From positions 372,001-436,000 of the forward strand of contig NZ_BMRF01000004.1 in the NCBI RefSeq assembly GCF_014648495.1: a stretch of DNA of 64,000 bases. Direction: 5' to 3'. A model generated the notes under the pieces. It had not been told where the DNA came from, did not search any database, and saw only the letters and a list, made by a program, of their open reading frames with translations. The stretch's first letter is position 1, and each line of letters opens with the position of its first letter. A program made the position numbers and the translations under genes. Origin of the DNA: Actinomadura cremea. Its GTDB lineage: Bacteria > Actinomycetota > Actinomycetes > Streptosporangiales > Streptosporangiaceae. Shown piece after piece: positions 30,554 through 39,846 of this stretch.

Positions 30554-32158
30554 TCACTGGGCCCAGGGCTCGTACATCGCCGAGTCGTCGGACGCGACGC
30601 TGACGTCGATGAGGAACGGCCCGTCGTGCGCGAGCCCCTCGGCCATCGCGGCGTCCAGGTCGGCGGCCGTCGTGACGGTGCGGCCCGGGCAGCCGAGGCT
30701 CTGGGCGAGCGTGGCGAAGTCGATGCCGGTGATGTCGGCGCCCACGATCTCGGTCATGCCGATCCTGCGGCCCAGCGCGCGCACCGCCCCGTAGCCGCGG
30801 TTGTTGAGGACGATCACGGTCATCGGCAGCTTGAACTGCGCGGCCGTCCACAGGGCCTGCACCGAGTACATGATCGCGCCGTCGCCGAGGACGCAGACGA
30901 TCCGCTCGCCGGACCCGGCGAGCGCGCGGCCGACGCCCATCGGCAGGCTCCAGCCCAGCACGCCGCTGCCCATGGTGAGGAACGAGCCGGGCCGGGTGAT
31001 GGGGAACCGGGCGTGGAACAGGTCCCGATGGCTGGGGATCTCCTCCACGAGGATCCCGTCCTCGGGCATCCGCTCGCGCAGCGTCTCGATGACCAGGGCC
31101 GGGTCGATCGGGTCGGCGACCGCGGGCTTGGCGAGCCGCGGCCGCGGCTCCGGCGCGGGCCGGTCGGCCTTGTCGACCAGGTCCAGCAGCCCGGACACCC
31201 CGGCCCGGACGGTGGTGAGGACGCTCGTGCCGACCGGCGCCCACGCGATCTGGTCGGGGTCGCAGTCGAAGTGGAACAGCCGCGAGCCCTCGGGGATGTA
31301 GGGGCCTTCGGCGTGCACGTGGTAGTTGAAGACCGGCGCGCCGAGCACGAGGATCACGTCGTGGCCCGCCAGCCGCGCGGTGAGCAGGTCCCGGACGGGC
31401 GGCAGGAAGCCCTGGAACAGCGCGTGGTCCTCGGGGAAACCGGACCGGCCGGACAGCGGGCTGATCCACACGGGGGCGCCGGTGCGCTCCGCGAGGTCCA
31501 CCACGAGGGAGGACGCGTCCTCGTCCTCGACGCCGTGCCCGACGATGATCACCGGGTTCTCGGCGCCGTTGAGCGCGTCCGCCGTCTCCCGCAGGGCCGC
31601 CGGGTCGGCGGCGAAACCGGTTCGGATCTCGCGGTGCGGGACGGCCTCGGCCGGCACGTCCCAGTCGTCCTCGGGCACCGACAGGAAGACCGGGCCCCGC
31701 GGCGGGGTCATCGCCACCCGGTAGGCCTCGGCGAGCGCGGCCGGGACGTCCTCGGCGCGCTCGGGCTGCCGGCTCCACTTCACGTACGGGCGCGGGAACG
31801 TGGCGGGCTCGTCGGCGCCGAGGAACGGCCGCGTCGGCAGCATCGCCCGGGTCTGCTGGCCCGCCACGACCACCAGCGGGACGCGGTCGCGGTAGGCGTT
31901 GAACACCGCGCCGAGCCCGTGCCCCACGCCGCCCGCGGAGTGCAGGTTGACCAGGGCGGCGTTGCCCTTGCCGATGGCGTGGCCCGCCGCCGCGCCGACC
32001 GCCACGATCTCCTGGAGGCCCAGCACGTAGGAGAAGTCCTCGGGAAAGTCGCGGAACATCCTCAGCTCGGTGGAGCCGGGGTTGCCGAAGATCGTGGTCA
32101 TGCCCACGCGCCGGCAGAAGTCGAACACCGCGTCCCTGACCGTGAACTCTGTCGTCAT
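30554..32158 (-). CDS. mdlC: Benzoylformate decarboxylase-like ThDP enzyme
   Basis: Thiamin-diphosphate enzyme of 534 residues. Residues that define benzoylformate decarboxylase are in place: Ser29 (FGNPGSTELRMF), Glu50 (LQEIVAVGAAAGHA), His73 (NLHSAGGVGHG) and His280 (GAPVFNYH). The ThDP-binding GDGAIMYSVQAL...VIVLNN is in the C-terminal domain. It would convert benzoylformate or a related 2-oxo acid to the aldehyde and CO2. It starts at ATG 32158, 2 nt after the permease stop, and lies between the permease and ATPase genes of operon B, so uptake and decarboxylation are co-expressed. The exact substrate is inference. Confidence 0.9.
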   Translation of the reverse strand: MTTEFTVRDAVFDFCRRVGMTTIFGNPGSTELRMFRDFPEDFSYVLGLQEIVAVGAAAGHAIGKGNAALVNLHSAGGVGHGLGAVFNAYRDRVPLVVVAGQQTRAMLPTRPFLGADEPATFPRPYVKWSRQPERAEDVPAALAEAYRVAMTPPRGPVFLSVPEDDWDVPAEAVPHREIRTGFAADPAALRETADALNGAENPVIIVGHGVEDEDASSLVVDLAERTGAPVWISPLSGRSGFPEDHALFQGFLPPVRDLLTARLAGHDVILVLGAPVFNYHVHAEGPYIPEGSRLFHFDCDPDQIAWAPVGTSVLTTVRAGVSGLLDLVDKADRPAPEPRPRLAKPAVADPIDPALVIETLRERMPEDGILVEEIPSHRDLFHARFPITRPGSFLTMGSGVLGWSLPMGVGRALAGSGERIVCVLGDGAIMYSVQALWTAAQFKLPMTVIVLNNRGYGAVRALGRRIGMTEIVGADITGIDFATLAQSLGCPGRTVTTAADLDAAMAEGLAHDGPFLIDVSVASDDSAMYEPWAQ

Positions 32159-32160
32159 GA

Positions 32161-33012
32161 CTATGCCCTTCGCGCCCCGCGGTGCCAGCCGAGGACCCGG
32201 CGCTCCACCGCGAGCAGAATCGTGTTGAACAGGTAACCGAGAATGCCGAGCAGCACGATCACCGACCAGATCGTCGGCAGATCGGACATGCTCTGCGCGT
32301 TCGTCAGTTCGAAGCCGAGCCCGTCGGAGGTGCCGGGGAGGAGCTCGGAGAAGATCATCAGGATGAGGGACAGGGACAGCGCGAGCCGCAGCCCGGCGAA
32401 GATCTTCGGCAGCGCGGACGGGACGATGAGGAACCGGATCCGCTGGAACGCCGACAGCCGGAACACCTCCGCCGTCGCCATCTGGGTCTTGTCCACGCTG
32501 CGCGCCCCGTCCGCGGTGTTGAGCAGGACGGGCCAGACGGCGCCGAAGATGATGGAGGCGACCTGCATCTGCGTGCCCAGCTCGAACAGCACGATGAAGA
32601 CCGGCACCATCGTGGGCGGCGGGATCACCCGCGCGAACTGCAGCAGCGGCTCGAGGTAGGCCAGCACCCGCTCGGAGCGGCCGAGCCACATGCCGAGGAC
32701 GACGCCGATCACCACCGACAGGAAGAGGCCGAGGGCCATCCGGGCGAGGCTCGGCGCGATGGACTCGCCCGCACCGGTGCTGAGGAACAGGCGGCTCGCC
32801 GGCCCGGAGAACCACATCTCCCGCATCCGCTGCACGATCTCGGACGGCGGCGGGAAGAAGGGGCTCTCGGCGGCGCGCGTCGCCGCCTCCCAGCACACGA
32901 CGAGGAGGGCCGGCGGCAGCAGGCGGTGCAGCAGCCCGCGGACCAGCCGGAACGCGAGGGCGCCGGGCCGCGCGGTGCGCGCCGAGCGCGCCGTGAGGGC
33001 GGCCGTCGTCAC
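32161..33012 (-). CDS. ABC transporter permease 2 (operon B)
   Basis: A 283-residue BPD_transp_1 permease with a polar 30-residue N-terminus and about six membrane segments. PFFPPPSEIVQRMREMWFSGPASRLF parallels the operon A permease, and the EAA loop is AEVFRLSAFQRIRFLIVPSALPKIFAGLRL. It starts at GTG 33012 in a 4-nt overlap with the preceding permease, with AAGGAG 9 nt upstream. Clearly homologous to the gene at 26721 but strongly diverged, unlike the ATPases. Confidence 0.92.
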   Translation of the reverse strand: MTTAALTARSARTARPGALAFRLVRGLLHRLLPPALLVVCWEAATRAAESPFFPPPSEIVQRMREMWFSGPASRLFLSTGAGESIAPSLARMALGLFLSVVIGVVLGMWLGRSERVLAYLEPLLQFARVIPPPTMVPVFIVLFELGTQMQVASIIFGAVWPVLLNTADGARSVDKTQMATAEVFRLSAFQRIRFLIVPSALPKIFAGLRLALSLSLILMIFSELLPGTSDGLGFELTNAQSMSDLPTIWSVIVLLGILGYLFNTILLAVERRVLGWHRGARRA

Positions 33013-33818
33013 GATGCACCACTCCTTTGCGCCTTGTGCCACCGGAACGCGCGGTTCTCGCCCTGCACCAGCACGCTGTCGATGATCAGGCCGATGCAGC
33101 CCGCCCACACGGTGCCGGCGAGGACGTCGACGGTGCCGTCCGGGACGGTGCCGGCCTGGGCGATGAACATGCCGAGGCCGTCGCCGAAGCCGGAGAGGAT
33201 CTCGGTGCCGACGGCCAGGATGAGCGCGATCGACGCGGCCAGCCGCACGCCCGTCGCGATGAAGGGCGCCGCGCTGGGCAGCGAGACCCGCAGCAGGATC
33301 TGCATCCGGCTGAAGCCGAAGGTGCGCAGCGTCTCCTTGGCCGTGGGGTCGACGTCGTGCAGGCCGTACATGGTGTTGAACAGGATGGGCCAGCAGCAGG
33401 CGTAGACGATGAGCGGGACTTCCATGCTCAGGCCCGAGCCGAGCACCAGCCCGGCCAGCGGGATGAGCGCGACCGACGGGATCGGCCGCAGGAACTCCAC
33501 GATGGCCCGGACCGCCGTGTTCACCGCCGGGACGCTGCCGAGCAGCAGCCCCAGCGGGACGGCGATCGCGATGGCGATCAGCATGCCGAGGACCCACGCG
33601 GTGAGCGTGACGCGCACGTTGAACAGGAAGTCGGTGTCGCCGAACAACTCGAAGGCCCGCGTCACGATCTCCGACGCGGGCGGCAGAAAGGAACGGTCCA
33701 CGATCCCGGCTCTACCGAGGATCTCGCTGGCCAGGAACAGGGCCGCCACCCCGGCGGCCCCCCGCGCCCACTTTCCGGGGCGCGAGAGGCCGCGGGGCGG
33801 CGTCGTCTGGTCGGACAT
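33009..33818 (-). CDS. ABC transporter permease 1 (operon B)
   Basis: A 269-residue permease with about six hydrophobic segments and the loop KETLRTFGFSRMQILLRVSLPSAAPFIATG. The LRPIPSVALIPLAG stretch is shared with operon A permease 1. It begins 19 nt after the binding-protein stop and overlaps the next permease by 4 nt, so it is translated with it. Together they form the membrane channel of transporter B. Confidence 0.92.
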   Translation of the reverse strand: MSDQTTPPRGLSRPGKWARGAAGVAALFLASEILGRAGIVDRSFLPPASEIVTRAFELFGDTDFLFNVRVTLTAWVLGMLIAIAIAVPLGLLLGSVPAVNTAVRAIVEFLRPIPSVALIPLAGLVLGSGLSMEVPLIVYACCWPILFNTMYGLHDVDPTAKETLRTFGFSRMQILLRVSLPSAAPFIATGVRLAASIALILAVGTEILSGFGDGLGMFIAQAGTVPDGTVDVLAGTVWAGCIGLIIDSVLVQGENRAFRWHKAQRSGAS

Positions 33819-33837
33819 AGGTGTCAGAGCCTCGTCG

Positions 33838-34818
33838 TCAGGCCGACGACGGCTGGAAGAGGATCGTCTTCATGTCGGGCTTCTGCTTGAGCAGCTTCGC
33901 CGCGTCCATGAGGTCGACGACCTTCTGCATGCGGGTGGCGTTCAGCGAGGACGGGTAGCCCGGCAGCGTGATCACCGAGGCGACCTTCGCGTCGATCTTG
34001 GTGTAGGTCGGCAGGATGTCCTCGACCTTCTTGCGGTCGTTGGCCGCGATCTTCTGCGCCGCGAAGATCGCCCGCTGGAACGCCGCGGCCGTCTTCGGGT
34101 TCTTCTCCGCGAACTCCTGCGTGCTGATGTAGCCGGCGATCGGGGTGTTGGTCACCGGCTCGGTCCCGCCGTCGACGGCCACCCGGGCGCCGAGCTTCTT
34201 CTCCGTGTCGGAGGTGAAGGGCTCCACCGTGTGGATGGCGTCGACCTGCTTCTTCTCCAGCGCCGCGGCCATCTGCGGGAAGGGGATCTGGACGTACTCG
34301 ACCTTGGACGGGTCGGCGTTGTTGGCCTCGAGGATCGCGTCCAGCGTGAGCGACTGGATGTTGTTGAGGATGTTGACCGCGACCTTCTTGCCCTCCAGGT
34401 CCTTCGGCGTCTTGATCTTCGAGTCGGGCAGGACGAGCGCGTCCATCATGTGCGAGGTCATCGACGCGGCCTCGGCCAGGACGCTCAGCTTGAGCGTGCC
34501 CTTCTCGTGCGCCTGCAGGAACGACACGTAGTTGGCGCCGGCGATCACGTTCACGTCGCCCTTGACGAGGGCCGGGATCGCCGCCGTGCTCTGCTGGACG
34601 GGCTTGATCTCGACCTCGAGGCCCTCCTTTTCGAAGAGCCCCTCCTTCTGGGCGAGGTAGACGGCCACGTTGTCGGCCAGCGGAAGGGCGGCCACCGTCA
34701 TGCTGTCCTTCTCGAGCCCGTTGCCGCCCGAGGAGGATTCGGAGTCTCCGCAGCCGGCGACGGATACGACGAGGGCCAGGGCGCTGAACAGCGCTGAGAG
34801 ACGAAGGGATTGCCGCAT
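33838..34818 (-). CDS. ABC substrate-binding lipoprotein, SsuA/NMT1 type (operon B)
   Basis: A 326-residue secreted lipoprotein. The signal peptide ends at VSVAGC-GD (lipobox). GLFEKEGLEVEIKPVQQSTAAIPAL and DLEGKKVAVNILNN correspond to the same elements in the operon A protein, but identity is low (roughly a third by eye), so ligand specificity may differ. It starts at ATG 34818 with AAGGAG upstream. It is the first gene of operon B, which continues through two permeases, the decarboxylase and the ATPase. Confidence 0.92.
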   Translation of the reverse strand: MRQSLRLSALFSALALVVSVAGCGDSESSSGGNGLEKDSMTVAALPLADNVAVYLAQKEGLFEKEGLEVEIKPVQQSTAAIPALVKGDVNVIAGANYVSFLQAHEKGTLKLSVLAEAASMTSHMMDALVLPDSKIKTPKDLEGKKVAVNILNNIQSLTLDAILEANNADPSKVEYVQIPFPQMAAALEKKQVDAIHTVEPFTSDTEKKLGARVAVDGGTEPVTNTPIAGYISTQEFAEKNPKTAAAFQRAIFAAQKIAANDRKKVEDILPTYTKIDAKVASVITLPGYPSSLNATRMQKVVDLMDAAKLLKQKPDMKTILFQPSSA

Positions 34819-35434
34819 GGGCTCTCCTTAACTCACGGGGGAAGTTGTTCGGCAGGGCTGCTGGGCGGGACTCGTGAGCCAGGGGGAACGACTGTAGGCC
34901 ACCCCACCGCCACGCCTGAAGATCACGTGCGACCGGAGAGTATCGTGAACAGAGTGACTTGGGTGGTTTGAGCACGAATTGTGTGACTCTCTTGTGTCCT
35001 GGGTGCTTGGTGGCCGCCAAGTGACTGGTAGGTAACTCATTCCTGTCGCGACTGAGGCCGAGTCGAGACCGTCGCTAAGCATCGCCGCGCCAATTCGGAG
35101 CGTAATCATCGAATCGAGGGAACGACGTTCGACACTCGGCGGCCTCCGGGGTGCGAAGGGGCTCGCGAACGGCTGGTATCACTCCGCGGGATCACCGGAT
35201 CGCGGACGGTGCGTGTGCGGTGAGTGATCAACTGTGTACGACAAAACGGACATCTAGGCATGAAATCCCGATCATCGCTTTGCGGCATATTGACTGTCCT
35301 ATGGTCCTTTGCGGCCTATCCCGTGGATGTGCTGCAATGGCGTGCGCCGAGGGGCGAGCTGATGCCGCTTTAACCCTTCGCGTCGGTGAGGCCACGGAGA
35401 GTGCAACATCGTGTGGAGAGGGTGTTAACGGCGG
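34819..35434. other. Intergenic region between divergent operon B and the conservon
   Basis: 616 bp of clearly lower GC content than the surroundings, with no convincing gene on either strand. It must hold the promoters of operon B (leftward) and cvnA (rightward). A near-perfect 16-bp palindrome (CTTGGTGGCCGCCAAG, 35006-35021, one mismatched pair) is a candidate operator for operon B. TTGACT at 35291 may be part of the cvnA promoter, but I cannot find a matching -10. Confidence 0.5.
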
Positions 35435-38400
35435 ATGCAACCAAGCGACGAAGGTCGCGACGGTCCTCGACCCGGTAATGTCGAGGTGCAGTCGGACCAT
35501 TCGAGACGGTCGGGCGGCCGACTGAGCCTGCGGAACTGGCGTGTGCCGCAGCGGCTCATCGTCCTGATCCTGGTCCCGACGGTCGCCGCCGTCGCGCTCG
35601 CCGGAGTGCGGATCTCGAGCTCTGTGAGCGAGGCGGACGCGTACGGTCGCGTGGAGCGGATGGCGGATCTCGGAGTCGGCATCACCCGGTTCGTCCAGGA
35701 GTTCACCGCGGAGCGCGACCTGGCCGTCGAGTACAGCGCGGCGGGCCGTGCGGGATCGCTGCTGCCGGAGCTGCAGGCTCAGCAGCGCCGGACGGACGCC
35801 CAGCTCGGGTCGGTGCAGGCGGCCGCGACGGCCATCGACGAGTCCTACGGCGAGGAGGCGGTCGGCGACGCCAGGGCGGTGCTGAGCCGCCTCGACGGCG
35901 TCGGGGCGCTGCGCTCCCTCGTCGTCGGCAGCCACGTCCCGGCGTTCATCGTCCTGCAGAAGTACACCGAGGCGGCCGGGGAAATGATCGGCATCCTCGA
36001 CGGTCTCTCGCAGAACGTCGCCGACGGCCGGCTCGCCGAGTCGAGCCGTGCGCTCGGCGCCCTCGCGCGCGCCAAGGAGGCGGTCTCCCGGGAACGGGCG
36101 CTGCTCCTCGTCGGCTCGCGGGTCAGGGGACTGGCACCGGGCGAGATGAACGCGCTCACCGCCGCGCGCGCGCAGGAGGACAGCGAGCTCGCGTCCTTCC
36201 GCGGCTCGGCGAGCGTGGAGCAGATCCAGCTGTACGAGGACACGGTCGTCGGCACCAAGGTCGACCAGGCCCGGGTGCTGCGGCAGCGGGTGATCTCCGC
36301 CGTCCAGGTGACCGGCGGGCCGCTGCCCCGCTCGCTCGGCACGGCCCGCTCGGCCGAGGTGATCGGTGCCGCGATGACCGACATGATCGACCGGATGCGC
36401 CAGGTCGAGCAGGAACTGGCCCAGGACATCGAGGCGCAGAGCGCCGCCGGCAGCGCGGACGCCCGGCAGTCGATGATCATCGACGCGGTCATCGTCATCG
36501 TGCTGCTGGCCGTCACGCTGCTGATCACGGCCTTCATGGCCCGGTCGCTCGTGCGGCCGCTGCGCCGGCTGCAGTCCGGCGCGCTGGACGTCGCCAGCAC
36601 CCGGCTGCCCGGCCTGGTCGACCGGCTCCGCGACCCCGAGGCCGCGGTCGGCGGCATCGAGGTCGAGCCGATCGACATCGACTCCACCGACGAGATCGGC
36701 CAGGTGGCGCGGGCGTTCGACGAGGTCCACCGGGAAGCGGTCCGGCTGGCGGCCGACGAGGCCGTCCTGCGCGGCAACATCAACGCGATGTTCGTCAACC
36801 TCTCGCGCCGCAGCCAGTCGCTGATCGAGCGGCAGCTCCGCCTGATCGAGCAGCTGGAGCAGAGCGAGCGCGACGAGGAGCAGCTCGCCAACCTGTTCCG
36901 GCTCGACCACCTCGCCACCCGCATGCGCCGCAACAACGAGAACCTGCTGGTCCTCGGCGGCCAGGAGCAGGTGCGGCGGTGGCGCAAGCCCGTCCCGCTC
37001 ATCGACGTCGTGCGCGCGTCGCTGTCGGAGGTCGAGCAGTACGAGCGCGTCTCGCTGCGCGTCCAGGGCGACATGACCGTCGCCGGACCGGCCGTCAACG
37101 ACCTCGTCCACCTGCTGGCCGAGCTGATCGAGAACGCCACCACGTTCTCCTCCGAGCACACCAAGGTGACGGTGTCGGGCCAGCTGCTCAGCGGCGGCGG
37201 CTCGATGCTGCAGATCACCGACAACGGCGTCGGGATGGCGCCCGAGGAGCTCGAGCAGGCCAACTGGCGGCTGGTGAACCCCCCGGTCATCGACTTCGGC
37301 GCCGCCCGCCGCATGGGCCTGTTCGTGGTCGGCCGCCTCGCCATCCGGCACGGCATCCGCGTCGAGCTGCGCGCCGCGCAGGGCGGTGGCCTCACGGCGT
37401 TCGTCGTCCTGCCGGACGCCGTCATCAGCCCCGGCGAGTCGGGCGGCATCGGCGCCCGCGGCCTGCCCGGCCGGGAGGTCGCCGAGCAGGGCCCGCTGGC
37501 CACCCTCACCGCGCCCGCCGAGGCGCCCGCCATCGGCACGACCGGCGCCTTCCAGCAGGAGGGCTCCGGCACCGCCGGGATGCCGGCGCTCGGCACGGGC
37601 GCACCGGCCGGCAGCGGCTCGCACCCGATGGTCGGCGGCACCGGCCCGCTGCGCCCGCTGCGCGGCGCCACCGGCCCCCAGCCGACCATGAACGACTCCG
37701 GGCCGTTCGGCTCCCTCGGGACGGGCGCGCACGCCGCGCGCCCCGGCACCGGCCCGCTGCCGCGCGTCACCGCGGACGAACCGGCCCGGCACGCGTCCGA
37801 GCGGCCCACCGAGGAGTGGCGTCCGGACGACTCGGAACCGTCGCGCCGCCCGGGCGAGCTGCCGGTGCGGCAGCCGGGCGCCCAGCTGCCGGGACGTCCG
37901 GCCGACGACGACGGCGGCTCGAACGGGCTGTTCGAGCCGCGCAACGAGCAGCCGGCCGAACCTGTGTACGAGCAGCCGGTCGAGCCGGGGCGCGACGCCG
38001 CCGGCCGGCCGGGCGGCGAACCGGTCGTCCCCGAGGCGCAGCCGATGGTGCCCGAGCCCCGGTCGTCGCGGCGCATCCCCTGGGAGACGGGCCCGCTCGA
38101 CCAGCTCGGCGATCAGTACGGTGAGCAGAACGGCGGATCGGCGGACGCGACGATCGCGGACGGTTCGCTGAACGGCGCGGCGCACGGCGGCGACGCCGGC
38201 TGGGCCGGGACCGGCGAGCGGGCCCCGGTGGAGCCCGCGCGGCCGGACGCCACGCAGGGATTCGGCGGCCTCCGCCACCTGGAGGACGCCGCCCCCGAGC
38301 GGCCCGCCCGGGAGCCGTCGATGTTCGACCGCCCGGCGCAGGCCCCCGCGGCGCCGCCGCAGCCCGCGGCACGGCCGGCCCCGCCCGCCCCGCCGCAGGG

Positions 38401-38917
38401 CCCGCCCCGGATGCCCGAGCGCTCACCGATCTTCGACGCGATGCAGTCGGAATGGTTCCAGCGCAGGTCGGGGGAGACGGTGAACGAGGATCCGGTGAAG
38501 GGCTGGGAGTCCCCGGCGGACGCGGGCTTCCGCGCCGCCGAGGCCGCCCGCGAGCCCGTGGCGGACAAGCGCACGTCGGTCGGGCTGCCCAAGCGGGTGC
38601 CGGGCAAGAACCGCGTGCCGGGTGCGGTCGGCAAGCCGGGCGGGACGATGCAGCCGCCCACCGTGCCGACGGTGGACCCGACCGCGGGCCGTCCGCCGCA
38701 GCAGCCGCAGGGCGCCCCGGCTCAGGGCGTGCCGGCGCAGGACACCCCGGCGCAGGCGCGGCCGGAAGAGCAGCAGGGATTCGGCCAGTCGGCCGACACC
38801 GTACGCAACCGCTTCGCGAGCCTGCAGCGCGGCGTCAATCGGGGCCGCACCGAAACTCGCGGCACGTCAGGTGAGGCGCCGTCACAGGATGACGGCGAGA
38901 CAGGAGGCACCCGGTGA
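35435..38917 (+). CDS. cvnA: Conservon sensor histidine kinase-like protein CvnA
   Basis: A 1160-residue membrane sensor. Transmembrane helices at about 39-61 and 346-368 flank an extracytoplasmic nitrate/nitrite-sensing (NIT-like) helical domain. HAMP follows (about 370-440), then a region starting RGNINAMFVNLSRRSQSLIERQL and an HATPase_c domain (N box ELIENATTFS, G1 ITDNGVGMAPEEL, about 565-680). From about 690 to the end lies a Pro/Gly/Ala-rich, probably disordered tail with repeated TGPLR-like elements. Conservon kinases are thought to signal to the Roadblock and GTPase partners encoded next door. Confidence 0.93.
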   Translation: MQPSDEGRDGPRPGNVEVQSDHSRRSGGRLSLRNWRVPQRLIVLILVPTVAAVALAGVRISSSVSEADAYGRVERMADLGVGITRFVQEFTAERDLAVEYSAAGRAGSLLPELQAQQRRTDAQLGSVQAAATAIDESYGEEAVGDARAVLSRLDGVGALRSLVVGSHVPAFIVLQKYTEAAGEMIGILDGLSQNVADGRLAESSRALGALARAKEAVSRERALLLVGSRVRGLAPGEMNALTAARAQEDSELASFRGSASVEQIQLYEDTVVGTKVDQARVLRQRVISAVQVTGGPLPRSLGTARSAEVIGAAMTDMIDRMRQVEQELAQDIEAQSAAGSADARQSMIIDAVIVIVLLAVTLLITAFMARSLVRPLRRLQSGALDVASTRLPGLVDRLRDPEAAVGGIEVEPIDIDSTDEIGQVARAFDEVHREAVRLAADEAVLRGNINAMFVNLSRRSQSLIERQLRLIEQLEQSERDEEQLANLFRLDHLATRMRRNNENLLVLGGQEQVRRWRKPVPLIDVVRASLSEVEQYERVSLRVQGDMTVAGPAVNDLVHLLAELIENATTFSSEHTKVTVSGQLLSGGGSMLQITDNGVGMAPEELEQANWRLVNPPVIDFGAARRMGLFVVGRLAIRHGIRVELRAAQGGGLTAFVVLPDAVISPGESGGIGARGLPGREVAEQGPLATLTAPAEAPAIGTTGAFQQEGSGTAGMPALGTGAPAGSGSHPMVGGTGPLRPLRGATGPQPTMNDSGPFGSLGTGAHAARPGTGPLPRVTADEPARHASERPTEEWRPDDSEPSRRPGELPVRQPGAQLPGRPADDDGGSNGLFEPRNEQPAEPVYEQPVEPGRDAAGRPGGEPVVPEAQPMVPEPRSSRRIPWETGPLDQLGDQYGEQNGGSADATIADGSLNGAAHGGDAGWAGTGERAPVEPARPDATQGFGGLRHLEDAAPERPAREPSMFDRPAQAPAAPPQPAARPAPPAPPQGPPRMPERSPIFDAMQSEWFQRRSGETVNEDPVKGWESPADAGFRAAEAAREPVADKRTSVGLPKRVPGKNRVPGAVGKPGGTMQPPTVPTVDPTAGRPPQQPQGAPAQGVPAQDTPAQARPEEQQGFGQSADTVRNRFASLQRGVNRGRTETRGTSGEAPSQDDGETGGTR

Positions 38918-39354
38918 GCGGGCAGGATCTCAACTGGTTGGTGACGAACTTCGCGGACCGTGTCCCGAAGGTCGCGCACGCCGTCGTGGTCTCCTCGGAC
39001 GGCTTGCCCATGGCGTACTCGGCGGGCTTCCCGCCGGAGCGGGCGGACCAGCTGTCGGCGATCGCGTCCGGTCTGATGAGCCTCACGCAGGGCGCCGCGA
39101 AGATCTTCGACGCGGGCGGCGTGAACCAGACGGTCGTCGAGATGGACCGCGGGCTGCTGTTCGTCATGTCGATCACCAACGGGTCGGTGTTCGCGGTGCT
39201 CGCGGCCCCCGACTGCGACCTCGGCCTGGTCGCGTACGAGATGACGCTCTTGGTGGAACGGGTCGGCCGTGTGCTGAGCCCCGCCCTGCGCGGGCAGGCC
39301 GAACCGCACGGCCCGTCCGTGACCGAGATGGGCGCCGGGCCCGCCCGCTACTGA
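38914..39354 (+). CDS. cvnB: Conservon Roadblock/LC7 protein CvnB
   Basis: A 146-residue Roadblock/LC7-domain protein (about 6-115: LNWLVTNFADRVPKVAHAVVVSSDGLPMAYS). In other conservons CvnB binds CvnA and modulates the GTPase CvnD. It starts at GTG 38914 in a 4-nt overlap with the cvnA stop, so translation is coupled. The C-terminal 25 residues are polar and variable. Confidence 0.93.
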   Translation: MSGQDLNWLVTNFADRVPKVAHAVVVSSDGLPMAYSAGFPPERADQLSAIASGLMSLTQGAAKIFDAGGVNQTVVEMDRGLLFVMSITNGSVFAVLAAPDCDLGLVAYEMTLLVERVGRVLSPALRGQAEPHGPSVTEMGAGPARY

Positions 39355-39384
39355 CCCTGACTGACTCTGACGGAGGTCAGCGAC

Positions 39385-39846
39385 ATGGATCGAGGCAGTC
39401 CCTACGGAGGCGGCCCCGGGGGCCCCGGCGGCTGGCCGGGCGAGCCCCGGCACCCGCATCCGGCGCCGGGGCGTGCCCCCGTGCAGGAGGACGACGGCGA
39501 GAGCAGCTCGCTGGTGCGTCCCTACGCCGTCACCGGCGGGCGGACGAAGCCGCGGTACGACCTGGCCATCGAGGCCCTGGTCACCGCGGCCCCCTACCCG
39601 CCGCGGGACGTGGCCGTCCTGACCCCGGAGTACCGGGCGATCATGGACCTGTGCCGGCAGGCCCGTTCGGTGGCCGAGGTGTCGGCGCTGCTGCGCATCC
39701 CGCTGGGGGTGGCGCGCGTCCTGGTCGCCGACATGGCCGTCGAGGGGCTGCTGCGCCTGCACCAGTCGCAGCCCTCCACCACCTCCGGCGGTCAGCCGGA
39801 CATCCGCTTGCTAGAAAGGGTGCTCAGTGGCCTTCGGAAGCTCTGA
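39385..39846 (+). CDS. cvnC: Conservon DUF742 protein CvnC
   Basis: A 153-residue protein. A Gly/Pro-rich N-terminus is followed by DUF742 (about 42-153), with SLVRPYAVTGGRT near its start, DLAIEALVT, and a helix-turn-helix-like part (ARSVAEVSALLRIPLGVARVLVADM). It starts at ATG 39385 with GGAGG 8 nt upstream and overlaps cvnD by 20 nt. The winged-helix-like core suggests interaction with DNA or protein; its role in conservon signalling is undefined. Confidence 0.92.
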   Translation: MDRGSPYGGGPGGPGGWPGEPRHPHPAPGRAPVQEDDGESSSLVRPYAVTGGRTKPRYDLAIEALVTAAPYPPRDVAVLTPEYRAIMDLCRQARSVAEVSALLRIPLGVARVLVADMAVEGLLRLHQSQPSTTSGGQPDIRLLERVLSGLRKL

